DNA from: Lineus longissimus
Lineage: Eukaryota; Nemertea; Pilidiophora; Heteronemertea; Lineidae
Assembly: GCF_910592395.1 (NCBI RefSeq)
Contig: NC_088314.1
Coordinates: forward strand, 10,480,001 to 10,544,000
DNA length: 64,000 nucleotides
Direction: 5' to 3'
How positions within the stretch are numbered: position 1 is the stretch's first letter; each line of letters starts with the position of its first letter. The translations under genes were made by a program, and so were the position numbers. The notes beneath the pieces are model-generated. The model was not told where the DNA came from, searched no databases, and saw nothing but the letters and a program-made list of their open reading frames with translations. Positions 1-10,135 of this stretch are shown here, one piece after another.

Positions 1-985
1 TTTGACATTTTTTAAATTGCCTTTTACATAATGAAGAGACAGGTTTAGTTGGGTACAAATACAACAGATACATGACCAACCAGATATACCATTCTCTGCT
101 GAAAACCGCATTCAATTATCTTATTCTATATTATAAAAAACATGTGGACATTTACTGGAATGACTGTACTCATCGGACAGATTGAAATAATCATATACTC
201 TTTATCAAACCAAAAATTAAAGCTCAATAATTATTTTCTCTCCTTAATCTGGTTAGAAGCATTCTTGTTCACCAGGACGGTGGATGGAGCATTACTCGAA
301 TTCGTCTTTCTTTATAATATTCGATCTAAGCTTGATTGTATCAGAGAGTGCATCCTTCATGAAGCCATGGCTGGGAAGGTAGAAAAGTGCCTCGGAATTA
401 ATCACAGGCTCGCAAGGAAAATGTGTGCGGTTTACAAAGCATTTGATGTATGAATCTCGTCTGCAGGTACCTATGAAGCTATGTCCCATCGATATCAGCT
501 ATCTGAATTTTGAAAAAGTTCAAGGCAAATATGGAGTGTCAATGGATGGTATGCGTATGCTCTCATGACACTGTTCTGCTGTCAACGGTTGACGGGTAAA
601 GCATTTGGATATGTATTGATTTGGAAGTTATGGCATTCTCGAAGAGAAACTTCTCCTTGAAACAGATTAATGAAGTGCTTGTAATTAATGGGTCTAAAAT
701 AGACTGAACAAATTCATATCGCCCGAGATAAAAGGCAACATTTTCATTATTACGGAGTTTCCGCCAAGCCCCCGAAACGCCAACGCCAACGCTTATTCCA
801 TTGTTCGACATCGTTATCATCAGACGGTCGAATAATTACTAGCCAGAAAACCATTAAGCATTCAATAACATAATCATTGATAAAGGACCTTAAAAAAACA
901 CAAGGTTTCATATTGTGCCAATCGAATCGATATCCAAATGTCAGCTATATTAGTAGTAGGTATAATGTCCCTTTCAACGCCCAAA
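1..985. repeat. Repeated host unit U1, left part
   Basis: Bases 1 to about 920 are closely matched by 33573-34330 (U4) and partly by 24770-25230 (U2) and 29775-30360 (U3). The best conserved stretch (about 468-560) reads on the plus strand as an exon-like peptide containing VPMKLCPIDISYLNFEKV, preceded by a CTGCAG acceptor-like sequence. A minus-strand frame over 292-489 is also open in U2 and U4, so the coding strand is undecided. I recognise no protein family. The unit is broken near 950-985, where block S starts, and its other end reappears at 14098. It may be a fragment of a tandemly duplicated multi-exon gene or an old long repeat. Confidence 0.6.
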
Positions 986-1399
986 ATCCGAGGCCCAAAG
1001 TCCGAGTGTCCCGGGGCGTTGAAAGGTGCATCATTCGACGCCCGCGACAAATGCCCTCCCGTGATATTGTGCTTGAAGATTTTTTTGCGCGCTTCGTGTA
1101 AGCGCTCAAAAATTCGGCGCTATCCGTCCGCGCTGTCCTCGGGAAGGCATTCGTCGCGTAGCAGAGTACAAGCAGCCCGATGCCGCAACGAGCACAGATT
1201 AATGTGCACTCTTATTCGCGCTCCTCCTTAGGTTTTACGGGCTGCTGTCAAAAGCCGAGCGGAGCGAAGAGTGTGGATCAATTAGGGTCTCCACCATCGG
1301 GAAAGTCTGTTCGGGGCAAAAAGCCTACTGAAGCATTCTGTTGCTATAACTGATATGTTATCAGTGTCTAGGCAATCTTTGTCATTGACTATGCATAGA

Positions 1400-1765
1400 G
1401 ACTGCTCATCCTAGCTAAAATTATGACGCGAATTGCCTCGACTCGTCGCCACATTTTAGGGGTCCCGTCTCCTCAGTGTCCGTTTAGCACGAAAGCAACG
1501 AGGTCTGTACTCTTCGTCTCGCATGGTGACCGGGTTCGTATAGCGCGGGAAGAGCAAGACAGGACAACTCTCCAATCCTAGTCTTTGACTGCTCCTCTTA
1601 GCTAAAATTATGACGCGAATTGCCTCGACTCGTCACCACATTTTAGGGCCCCGTCTCCTCAATGTCCGCTTAGCTCCAAAGCAACGAAGTCGGTCCTCTT
1701 CGTCATGGTGGCCGGGTTCGTATAGCGCGGGAAGAGGAGGACAGGACCACTCTCTTGCGCCACCC
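1400..1765. repeat. Imperfect tandem duplication, period about 187 bp
   Basis: A unit starting GACTGCTC at 1400 recurs at 1587. Each copy contains AATTATGACGCGAATTGCC, then ACATTTTAGGG and GGGTTCGTATAGCGCGGGAA. The same two-copy arrangement is present in copy B (34741-35100), so it predates the block duplication. No coding frame runs through it. It could be a subterminal repeat of the element that carries the pogo gene. Confidence 0.8.
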
Positions 1766-2074
1766 TTTTCCTACTGGAAGGGTGGATATTTTGACATGCA
1801 CATGAAGAAAGAATAACTCATATACGACGTATTTGTGATATGAAAAAACACTTTTATTTTGTTGCCTTTTCATCACATCGTTTTGTTAGATTTTTTCTTC
1901 ATGCATAACATTTTTATATGCTTAAAGACCCAAGCGCGTCCGACCTCGTGACAAAAATGCAGTTTTAGGCATGCTTATGCATTTTTATTCTGTTTCCCTG
2001 ATTGGGTTTTTGATGACGATAGCACATGTACATTGTATGTGTGCCCGGGCTGAGCGTTTGCTTGGCTCACTATA

Positions 2075-4353
2075 CAGGGTGTATCAGAAAAAATTAGACT
2101 GTCGAAAAAATCATCATAAAATTAACATAGGGAGGAGTTTCGAAAAACTGGTACACCCCTTTGTAGAGGGTGTGATTTTGCATCGAATTATACCAGTGTC
2201 ATCGTTAACACTTTACGTTACAATGAGCATGGACAGTTTGAATTTTGAAAAATTAAAGTCCTTTGCGCACGGGAATGTGAGGGTTAAAATTGGATGTGTC
2301 AAAGTGAATGAAAAGTTTAGATGGAGTTTTACTCGCGTGCCAAAGCGTTTTTGAAATAATTAACCCTTTCACCCTCTAATCCTGAAACAAAAATATCTCA
2401 TTTCTGAGTGTTGATCTTCATCAAGGGGTCAAGAAACTTAAACTGTTTTACATGTACTGACTGTTTACATGAATATAAGCGTACACCGTCATTGTTCGGC
2501 TGGGGAAGATCACTTAAAAGAAAAAGTAACCTAATTGTACAGTAGCCCATTGGCATTTTAACAAAGCATTCACAATGTACATGTACATGTAAATGTACAA
2601 TGAATTAAACTGTCAAATCACACAATTCTCCTTACAAAGTTCTCGTACTTTCTGGAATTTCCTGTCATGGTGCAATGGGACAATCAAAAGTTCCTTAGTC
2701 CTCCACGTGGGCACCGTTTCTTTGAACGCAGATTAGTGCCCTTCGCAACATGTGCCCAACATCACGCCTTATCACCGCTCCGTCTTCCCTTAAGATCTCA
2801 ACTTCGGCTGTGATCCTTCTCTCAAGATCATCCAGGTTGGCAGGGGGTGTGACATAAACCTTTGATTTAAGGTGGCCCCACAGGAAGTAGTCGAGTGGTC
2901 GGGAGACCGCGGAGGCCATTCCACTGGTCTGTTCAACGCAGCAACTCTGTCTCCGAACAGTTCTGTCAGCCGCTCGGTAACAACCCTCCGTTTGTGGGGT
3001 GGTGCGCCATCCTTCGCCCACCAAGTGCGCCTGAATTCGATGGCATCCCTTCCTTGTGGCCTAAACCTGCGCATTCTGTTGATAGCGGGAACCATACGTT
3101 CATTGATCATTTGGAGGTAGTCCTCGCCATTCAGGTTTTGGCGAAAGAAGAAAGGTCCGACGATGGCTCTGTTGCCGACCAAGTCAATCCAGACCGTTAC
3201 CTTGTGCCGGGCGTCATTGCGCTCGAATGCAAAATCAAGTGGCTGCTCTCCCCTCGGGCGATATTCCCTTACGTTATGGCTGTTCACAAAAGCATTCATG
3301 GCGAAGCCAGACTCATTTCCGATGATAAAGTCATCGAGGAAACGTTGCCGCTGTCCAAGCAACCACTGGCAAAATCGTAGGCGACGTGCCAAATCGTCGG
3401 GAAGAAGTTGATGCCTCTTAATCATTTGGTACGGGTGGAATCGCAGGTCAAGGCGCGTGATACGATTGAATGTGGTTGACGACATGCCAAGACCGTTCCT
3501 TCTGCAGCTGATGGTCTCCTCTCTCTCTTGTCCGACATGGTGTTCGTCGAGGAGGGTCCTCACTGCTTCAATGTTGGCTGGAGTACGTTCCGTCCTACGT
3601 CGGCCCGACCTCCCTTTGTTGAGATTGTGGCTGGTTCCAGAAGTACGGTACTTATTGACATTGTTGAAGACAGTGGCACGACTTGGAACTCTCACATTTG
3701 GAAATTGACGTTGGAACCGCTCAAGAACAGCAGGGACACTTTTGGTTTGGAGATATTCAGTAACCAGAAAAGACCTCTGATGAGGGGTGTACTGTGGCCT
3801 GACCATTTTACATCCATACCACGGGACACAAGCCAAACAGTGAGGACAAAATGCACAGATGCTCACAGATTTATGGCCAGGAATTACGTTAGGCCTATTA
3901 TCTAACCAACATAAGGCAGCTATTTGAAGAAAATATGAAATTGACTAGATAGGACTTATGGTTATTATGGTCATGACCACTTCATGCCATTGCGTTAACC
4001 CCTTGATGAAGATCTACACTCAGAAATAAGATAGTTTTGTTTCAGGATTAGAGGGTGAAAGGGTTAATTATTTCAAAAACGCTTTGGCATGCGAGTAAAA
4101 CTCCATCTAAATTTTTAATTCACTTTGACACATCCAATTTTAACCCTCACATTCCCGTGCGCAAAGGACTTTAATTTTTCAAAATTCAAATTGTCCATGC
4201 TCATTGGAACGTAAAGTGTTAACGATGACACTGGTATAATACGATGCAGAATCACACCCTCTACAAAGGGGTGTAGCCAGTTTTTCCAAACTCCTCCCTA
4301 TGTTCATTTTATGATGATTTTTTCGACAGTCTAATTTTTTCTGATACGCCCTG
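2075..4353 (-). mobile_element. mariner-superfamily DNA transposon with ~360-bp inverted repeats
   Basis: The ends are CAGGGTGTATCAGAAAAAAT at the left and the near-complement at the right. The inverted repeat continues inward for roughly 360 bp on both sides (2075-2440 and about 3990-4353). TA is duplicated at 2073-2074 and 4354-4355. Copy B of block S (around 35418-35424) holds the unoccupied site with a single TA, so insertion and boundaries are shown directly. Tc1/mariner elements always insert at TA. The element encodes one transposase gene on the minus strand, now broken. Insertion is younger than the duplication of block S, or copy B descends from an unoccupied relative. Confidence 0.95.
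2695..3806 (-). pseudogene. mariner-type transposase, frameshifted
   Basis: The likely start is the Met of MVRPQYTPHQRSFLVTEY at 3806; the frame is open to 3866 but the extra 20 residues look spurious. A helix-turn-helix region (FPNVRVPSRATVFNNVNKYR) precedes the catalytic core. The second acidic motif is WAKDGAPPH, and the third follows NRPVEWPPRSPD about 36 residues later. A frameshift near 2890 falls inside that third motif: one frame ends the SPD and another continues as PLDYFLWGHLKSKVYV to 2695. The first catalytic motif reads IIGNES where the family has an Asp, so the enzyme is probably dead twice over. Total length of about 370 codons is normal for the family. Confidence 0.93.
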
Positions 4354-6349
4354 TATAGAGGAATACATCTCTTTCTTAATGCTCTTGGTCTACGTACATG
4401 TTCACCGCTCGAGTATACGCGTTTTATTTTTATAAACGCCCCATAGAATGCTTAATATATTCCGATTCTAAAATCAACACTCAATGGAAGATGCCTGCCG
4501 TACATGGCGCATTTTTCTATGTTTTTCGGGAGAAGCTCACCCGCCATGAAAATAGTTGTCTCAAGTTGGCTATGCTTATAATATAAAGTTGGTCGGCATT
4601 TTCCATTGATCTTTGTTATACAAGAGTATACCTTTCTTATGAAGGTCTATAAGAGTATACAATGGCCTATATATACTGTCTTTTCATCGACAAACAACCG
4701 GTTCCTAATATTCAGGGCAAACCCACCTTATGATGGTACGTAGCAGAGGATCACAATACACGCATGGTAACGACCAATAGCAGTAGACTGTCAACTTGGA
4801 CAGCAGGCCTAGGTTTTAGAGGGGCTGCTGTATGTTTCGCAGGTGACCTAATAGGGTTGCGTCATTTGTACGGACGAGTGCCGCGGCGGAATAATACGGG
4901 GTGTCCTACAAAATACTCCACCGGTTTCTACGGGGTGTTTAATTTCAAAATTTGAGTACCTTAAAAAGTGTAAAAAAGGCATATCAAGGCTTGTTTGCTA
5001 AGTGTAATGGATGATTGAAAGGAACTTCGAACAACAATGTCTGGTCCATAGTTTGGAATCCGGGCGAATTACCTTTGCATTTTAGTTGGGACACCACGTA
5101 GGCCTAAAAGGGCAAAAACTCTTGAGTAATCAGTGAGGTTTCAGGCGTATATAAAGTTTGGGTAATGTCGGAAACCTCTTCTTGCCTTGCCTACAACTTG
5201 TAGAAATATGGATGAGCCACTGCCTAAAAGAAAGCGTAGTTATTCCGTGTCAGAGAAGCTGCGATACCTGCGAGACTTTGAGGTTGCCATTGGAAATGGC
5301 ACTGTGCGAACGATGACAGAATTTGCCAACCACCACAACATACCTTTTGAGACGTTTCGCAGGTGGAACCGTCATGACCTGGAATTGAAGGAGGAGCAGA
5401 ACCAGGGCAAAGACCGAAAGGTGAAGCAGAGGTTGATTGGTTACAGGCCTGAGGTCGAAGACCAACTAGAAATTTGGTTCCGGGATGTTCGGCGAAGACG
5501 TCTACCTGTTGTGATCCAGAATGTCCAGGAGAAGGCCGTGCAACTATTCCAGACATGGTGGGATGCCCTCCCAGAAGAGCGCCGACAACTCGCCACAGAG
5601 GCAAAACCACTAATGCATGATTTCCATGCATCCAACGGCTGGGTGGAACTTTTTATGAAGAGGAAGGACATCAGCCTGCGAAAAGTCACGAAGAACACTA
5701 CCACTATTCCAGAAAAACGCCGTTGTCCTGGTTCGAAACTTTCGCGATGAAATAACCAACACCATAGAAAATTTTGGTATACCAATGCGCCTGTTTTTCA
5801 ACATGGACCAGACTTTCCTCCTTTTTGACCTCCGCCTAATGTACACCCTCAATGAGAAAGGCGCCAAGGCTGTTGATGTACGAACCTCCAGGAAGAATAC
5901 AAAGCTGGGATGTTCTGTTACACTTTGCGTGGCGGCGAATGGCGATAAGATGCGAGCCCACATCACCTTTCCGAGAAGAGGATTTGTTCGCGCGCTTCGA
6001 GCTCTGGAAGAGGCCGAGTTGCCCGAAAAGGTTGTGGTCACATCGTCCGCCACAGGATGGGTCAGACAGGAGACGAGTCACCATTGGCTTGACGAAATCT
6101 TCATCCCATACGTCCATGAGGCCCATGCTGAACAGTTCATACTTTTGGTGGATCAGTACAGAGTACATCGAACGGAGAACTTCAGGAATCGTCTCACTGC
6201 AGAAGGGGGCAGACTCAACTTTGTACCGGCCGGGTGCACATCTTTGGCACAACCCCTGGATGTGGCTGTCATGAGATCCTTCAAATGTCACGCCAGACAA
6301 GCATGGAAGTCATGGAAGACCGAACACACCAACGAAGCAGGCCAGTGTG

Positions 6350-8238
6350 TATGGCAAGCGGAGTGTCCAGTAATTAAAAAAACATAGATTTATTCAAAAA
6401 ACCTGGTTTTTTACCTAATAAACTAAGTTTATTTGGAAAAAATATAGGTTTTTTTAAAACAACCTTGTTTATTAGCTCATAAACCGAGTTTCTTTAATAA
6501 AACCAAGTTTTTTACCTCATAAACCTTGTTTCTATCCACAATTGTCAAGTTTAACAAATAAACTTGGTTTTATTCCCTAAAATATAAGTTTTTCATCCAG
6601 TGGTAATAAACTTAGTTTTATAGCAAAGAATCTTGGTTTATTAACAATAACTGGACAAATGGCTAATAAACCTACCTTTTTACGTAAAAAACTTGGTTTT
6701 ATACAAAACAACTTAGTTTTTTTTCAATAAAACCTGGTTTTATTGTAAAAATGTAGGTTGTTTTGAATAACTGGACAAACGGCGTGCAGAAACCTACTTT
6801 CTATCGAGAAACTTGTATTTTCTACCTTGCCCCATGTACACAAATCCGCGATGTTATCGGGACGAGGATGGGCAACCTCGGCACCACGTGGTACTACTGC
6901 CCTGTAGCCAGTGCGATTCTTGCGCTAGCGGCAGCACATGTGGTCTCACTAGCCAGTGCAATGGCCGGGCCTACCTGGCTCCACAAATGGCGCGACGTCA
7001 TTTCATGCATACCCCTGTTCAAGTGGCTGTCGACCTTGCAGTATATCACTCTCACACATAAACCTATACATTTCTGAATAGCTTGTCGCTTCTAGAATAC
7101 ATCTGGCCAGCTTTCATTGTTATCAAGTAATTCAGTCATGAGAACATGGGGGCAGCACAATACATGAGACACCCTGTACATCGATGAAAATTTTGAAAAT
7201 TTCACCTTGCCGCCTTATAACTTGACAATTAACATGGATGGTGAAATAATATTTTCATAAACTTCTACTTATCACCTTGAGAAAGCCAAATAATAACAAT
7301 TTTAAATTTTGATACCAAAATAGGGTGCCGTTGCGGCTTTTCTTTGAGCATTTTGACCGCGAGATCTCACCTTGAGAACATGTGCACTCTGACAGGAACC
7401 AGTTCATGTCAACATCCGATTGAGCTATACATAGCATGCGAGGCCTGGTCACTGCGGACGTGCACAGAAGAAGCTGATATTTTCCTCAAATAATCGTCAG
7501 AGCTACCTCTTCACAAAATACCCAGGACACCGACATTTGAACATGCAGCAATAGCGATATGATAGGCTTATCTGTATCCATGGTAATCGCCTGAGATTGA
7601 AGAACTTTTTTTTTAAGGGGACCAATGTTGACCTGATCACCACTGGCTAGTGAGACCTGTAGCATACAATCCGGTATCACTATTGAACCTCGTTCCTAGT
7701 CATCATGATCACCGCATTCATACATGGGAAAGCTTTGGAATGCTGCACTGCACTCTGTAAACGAGTTAGTGAGACCCTAACCTCATCCCAGATAACTCAA
7801 TGTAGGTAGGATCGAGGTTTAAAAATGTAAGTTAAACCAGTTTTTTTTTTAAAAACTAGGTTTATTAGTAATAAACTTAGTTTTTTTAAATAAACTAGGT
7901 TGTTTTGGTAATAAACCTTGTTTTATTGAATAAATGGACATTTCTGTACAGAAACTTATATTTTATACGATTATGTGGTAAAAAACCAAGTTTTTTAGGT
8001 AATAAACCAGGTTTTTTAGCAGAAAATGTTAGTTTCTGTTAAAAAACCTACTTTATTAGGAAAGAAAGTAAAAAAACTTGGTTTTATTAAAGAAACTCGG
8101 TTTATTAGCTAATAAACAAGGTTGTTTTAAAAAAACTTATATTTTTTCCAAATAAACTTAGTTTATTAGGTAAAAAAAAACAGTTTTTTTTTAATAAATC
8201 TAGGTTTTTTTAATTACTGGAAACTCCGCTTGCCATAA
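6350..8238. mobile_element. Foldback element FB-A (TATGGCA ends, 6-bp target duplication)
   Basis: The ends are TATGGCAAGCGGAGTGTCCA at the left and its near-complement at the right. AGTGTG is duplicated at 6344-6349 and 8239-8244. Each arm is about 390-400 bp and near-complementary to the other, and is built of degenerate repeats of about 20 bp on the theme AAACTTGGTTTATT. The centre (about 6760-7820) holds unique sequence with an open frame rich in Cys (about 6813-7061), possibly captured DNA; I recognise no transposase. The element sits in the C-terminal coding part of the pogo transposase and is present in both copies of block S. It is non-autonomous, and its superfamily cannot be assigned from the sequence. 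Confidence 0.9.
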
Positions 8239-8366
8239 GTGTGATCCAATTGGACTCAGATATGTTGTCAACATCGACAGCCGTGCCTTGGAAGCGATCA
8301 GCCCAGAGGTCGTCGAGCATGGATTTGAGAAAGCGTTACGCCCACAGAACATAGACGCATGTCCAC

Positions 8367-9319
8367 TATGGCACGCCAAAGCGGAATTATTTCAACCCTG
8401 TACAAAATATTAGCAACATTTTAAAAACGATCCAACATTTTCAGAAAACAAGCCAACATTAGCGGAATTATTTCAACCCTGTACAAAATATAAGCATTAT
8501 TTAAAAAAAAGATCCAACATTTTCAGAAAACAAGCCAACCTTAGCGGAATTATTTCAACCCTGTACAAAATAAAAGCATTATTTAAAAAAAAGATCCAAC
8601 ATTTTGAGAAAACAAGCCAACATTTTTTTTTAAATGTTGACAAAATTTTACGGCAACATTTATTTTCGTTCAAGATTTTTTTCTTGCAACATTTTTTTTC
8701 GTCAACAATTTTTTCGTTCAACATTTATTCCGTTCAACAACGACCGCCACCTATGAACTGCTAATAGAACTCGCGCGCAGGGACGAGGTTAAACTGGGAC
8801 GATCTCCGCAGTTCTCTCAGCAAATCTTCGAAATCGCTAGCATTCGCTAGCAAATTTAAATTGTTTGTCATGATTGTAGGGGTTTAACTTATGTAATTTG
8901 ATGACGGTAAAAATCTGACACTGACACATTCATGACGAGTGACAACCACGTGCGTAAGATATTCGTGTAAAGGAACATGTCAGAAGTACCCCGTAGCTAA
9001 ACCTCGTCTCGAGGGGATATAGTTCAATTAGTTGTTCACAGGTGGCGCTCGTTGTTGGGCGAAAAAATTGTTGACGAAAAAAAATGTTGCAAGAAAAAAA
9101 TCTTGAACGAAAATAAATGTTGCTTGTCAACATTAAAAAAAAAAATGTTGGCTTGTTTTCTGAAAATGTTGGATCTTTTTTTTAAATAATGCTTATATTT
9201 TGTACAGGGTTGAAATAATTCCGCTAATGTTGGCTTGTTTTCTGAAAATGTTGGATCGTTTTTAAAATGTTGCTAATATTTTGTACAGGGTTGAAATAAT
9301 TCCGCTTTGGCGTGCCATA
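8367..9319. mobile_element. Foldback element FB-B (TATGGCA ends, 6-bp target duplication)
   Basis: The ends are TATGGCACGCCAAAGCGGAA and its complement. GTCCAC is duplicated at 8361-8366 and 9320-9325, and copy B (about 38608-38620) has the site with a single GTCCAC, so the boundaries are certain. The left arm contains three tandem copies of an ~81-bp unit starting AGCGGAATTATTTCAACCC (8380, 8461, 8542); the right arm has two in inverse orientation. Both arms then continue with complementary T-rich/A-rich sequence, leaving a loop of about 310 bp (8741-9050) with no gene. It shares its seven terminal bases and target-duplication length with FB-A but not its arms. Confidence 0.95.
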
Positions 9320-10093
9320 GTCCACACCCAGTTCCAGATGACGACGATGACGACGAACAGGGGGTAGAATTCCTCAATCTGCCTGATAAGTTTGAGCCTG
9401 AGATAGCAGGGCAGGAAGCAATCGGGTCAACAGAGAAAATCGGCAACGGACCAGAATAAAAACCCAAAATAATGAATAAAAGAAAAAAAACATAAATGAG
9501 AAATAAAAAATAAAAACAATGAATAAAGGCAAAAAAAGATGAATAAAGATTGGATGAAAGCCAATCTGAATAAACCTGAATGCATGAAGCATCGCTGTCT
9601 TGAAGCGATGCTGGTAGAGCCCCCAAAAGTCCTGTGATGCCCACTCCAACGCGTTTTATGTGAGAAAGGGTTAACGTTGATCTATCAAACAGACCCGAAC
9701 CGCAAAACCGCACTGAAACCGCAAACTCAGACCGCAAACCACAATAAACGCCAGCGCTTTGCATATCCTATGTGTCTCGTTAGGCCAATCTGTCCTTCTA
9801 CTGGTAATACACCTACTTCATTCAAATTTCGACCAATGAGTGAAATGGTATTTTGCCCTGTGCTCGCGGTAGGCGTATGCATTAAATCTAATGAACCGGT
9901 CTTACATCGATCTAAAGAGGGTATTTGCATTCAATATTTTTGTGTTTTAATAAGCACCATTATAATGAAACTGATGATGAAGCTACTGTTATTCTGAGTC
10001 TAGAATGCAGCAATGAAGGATGTCTGATGCGGCGTTGCTTTTTCCTAATACGCTCCGATGTTTTGCGGGAACAATCTCCTGATCTTTAGCGTT

Positions 10094-10135
10094 TAGGCTT
10101 TCTATTATCTTGTTGGATAATAGAAAGCCTGCTCT
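10094..10135. repeat. Junction hairpin at truncated BEL pol
   Basis: GGCTTTCTATTATC and its exact complement GATAATAGAAAGCC flank six bases, TTGTTG. The right arm belongs to the pol reading frame that follows. The left arm is an inverted copy lying between block S and the truncated pol. This looks like a fold-back event at the breakpoint rather than a functional terminator. Confidence 0.75.

Larger units (their letters stand above)
5208..9459 (+). pseudogene. pogo/Tigger-like transposase, copy A
   Basis: The start is the ATG at 5208 (MDEPLPKRKRSYSVSEKLRY); the upstream in-frame extension uses no ATG. The N-terminus is basic and helix-turn-helix-like (FANHHNIPFETFRRW), then a second DNA-binding region, then a DDE_1-type catalytic core: NMDQTF (first Asp), ILLVDQYRVH (second Asp) and CTSLAQPLDVAVM (third Asp). 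A one-base insertion near 5715 shifts the frame after TTTIPE; copy B keeps that frame. The 3' part of the gene lies beyond two foldback elements. It resumes at 8245 and ends in an acidic tail with a run of six Asp and a stop at 9457-9459. Removing FB-A with one target duplication rejoins the frame, and so does removing FB-B, which shows these segments were one gene. Confidence 0.92.
986..10093. repeat. Block S, copy A (pogo-bearing duplicated block with nested insertions)
   Basis: Apart from three nested insertions, this stretch is collinear and nearly identical with 34332-39383 (copy B). Both end at the same sequence, CTGATCTTTAGCG. Copy A carries a mariner (2075-4353) and a foldback element (8367-9319) that copy B lacks; both copies carry foldback FB-A. 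At the left edge a hairpin pairs CCTTTCAACGCCC with GGGCGTTGAAAGG (about 990-1027). I found no convincing terminal inverted repeat for the whole block, so it may be a large pogo-derived element or a segmental duplication. The parts at 4358-5207 and 9460-10093 hold no gene I can support. Confidence 0.7.

Noticed and set aside
2872-3905. Plus-strand open frames over the mariner
   Set aside because: They are antisense shadows of the transposase; the minus frame has the family motifs.
6390-6770. Regularly spaced short repeats suggesting a CRISPR array
   Set aside because: The repeats are degenerate, A/T-rich and have no unique spacers; the block is one arm of a foldback transposon and pairs with 7830-8215.
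9273-9764. Minus-strand hydrophobic frame, membrane-protein-like
   Set aside because: It arises from antisense reading of the A-rich 3' region of the pogo block and the acidic C-terminal codons; a parallel artefact occurs in copy B.
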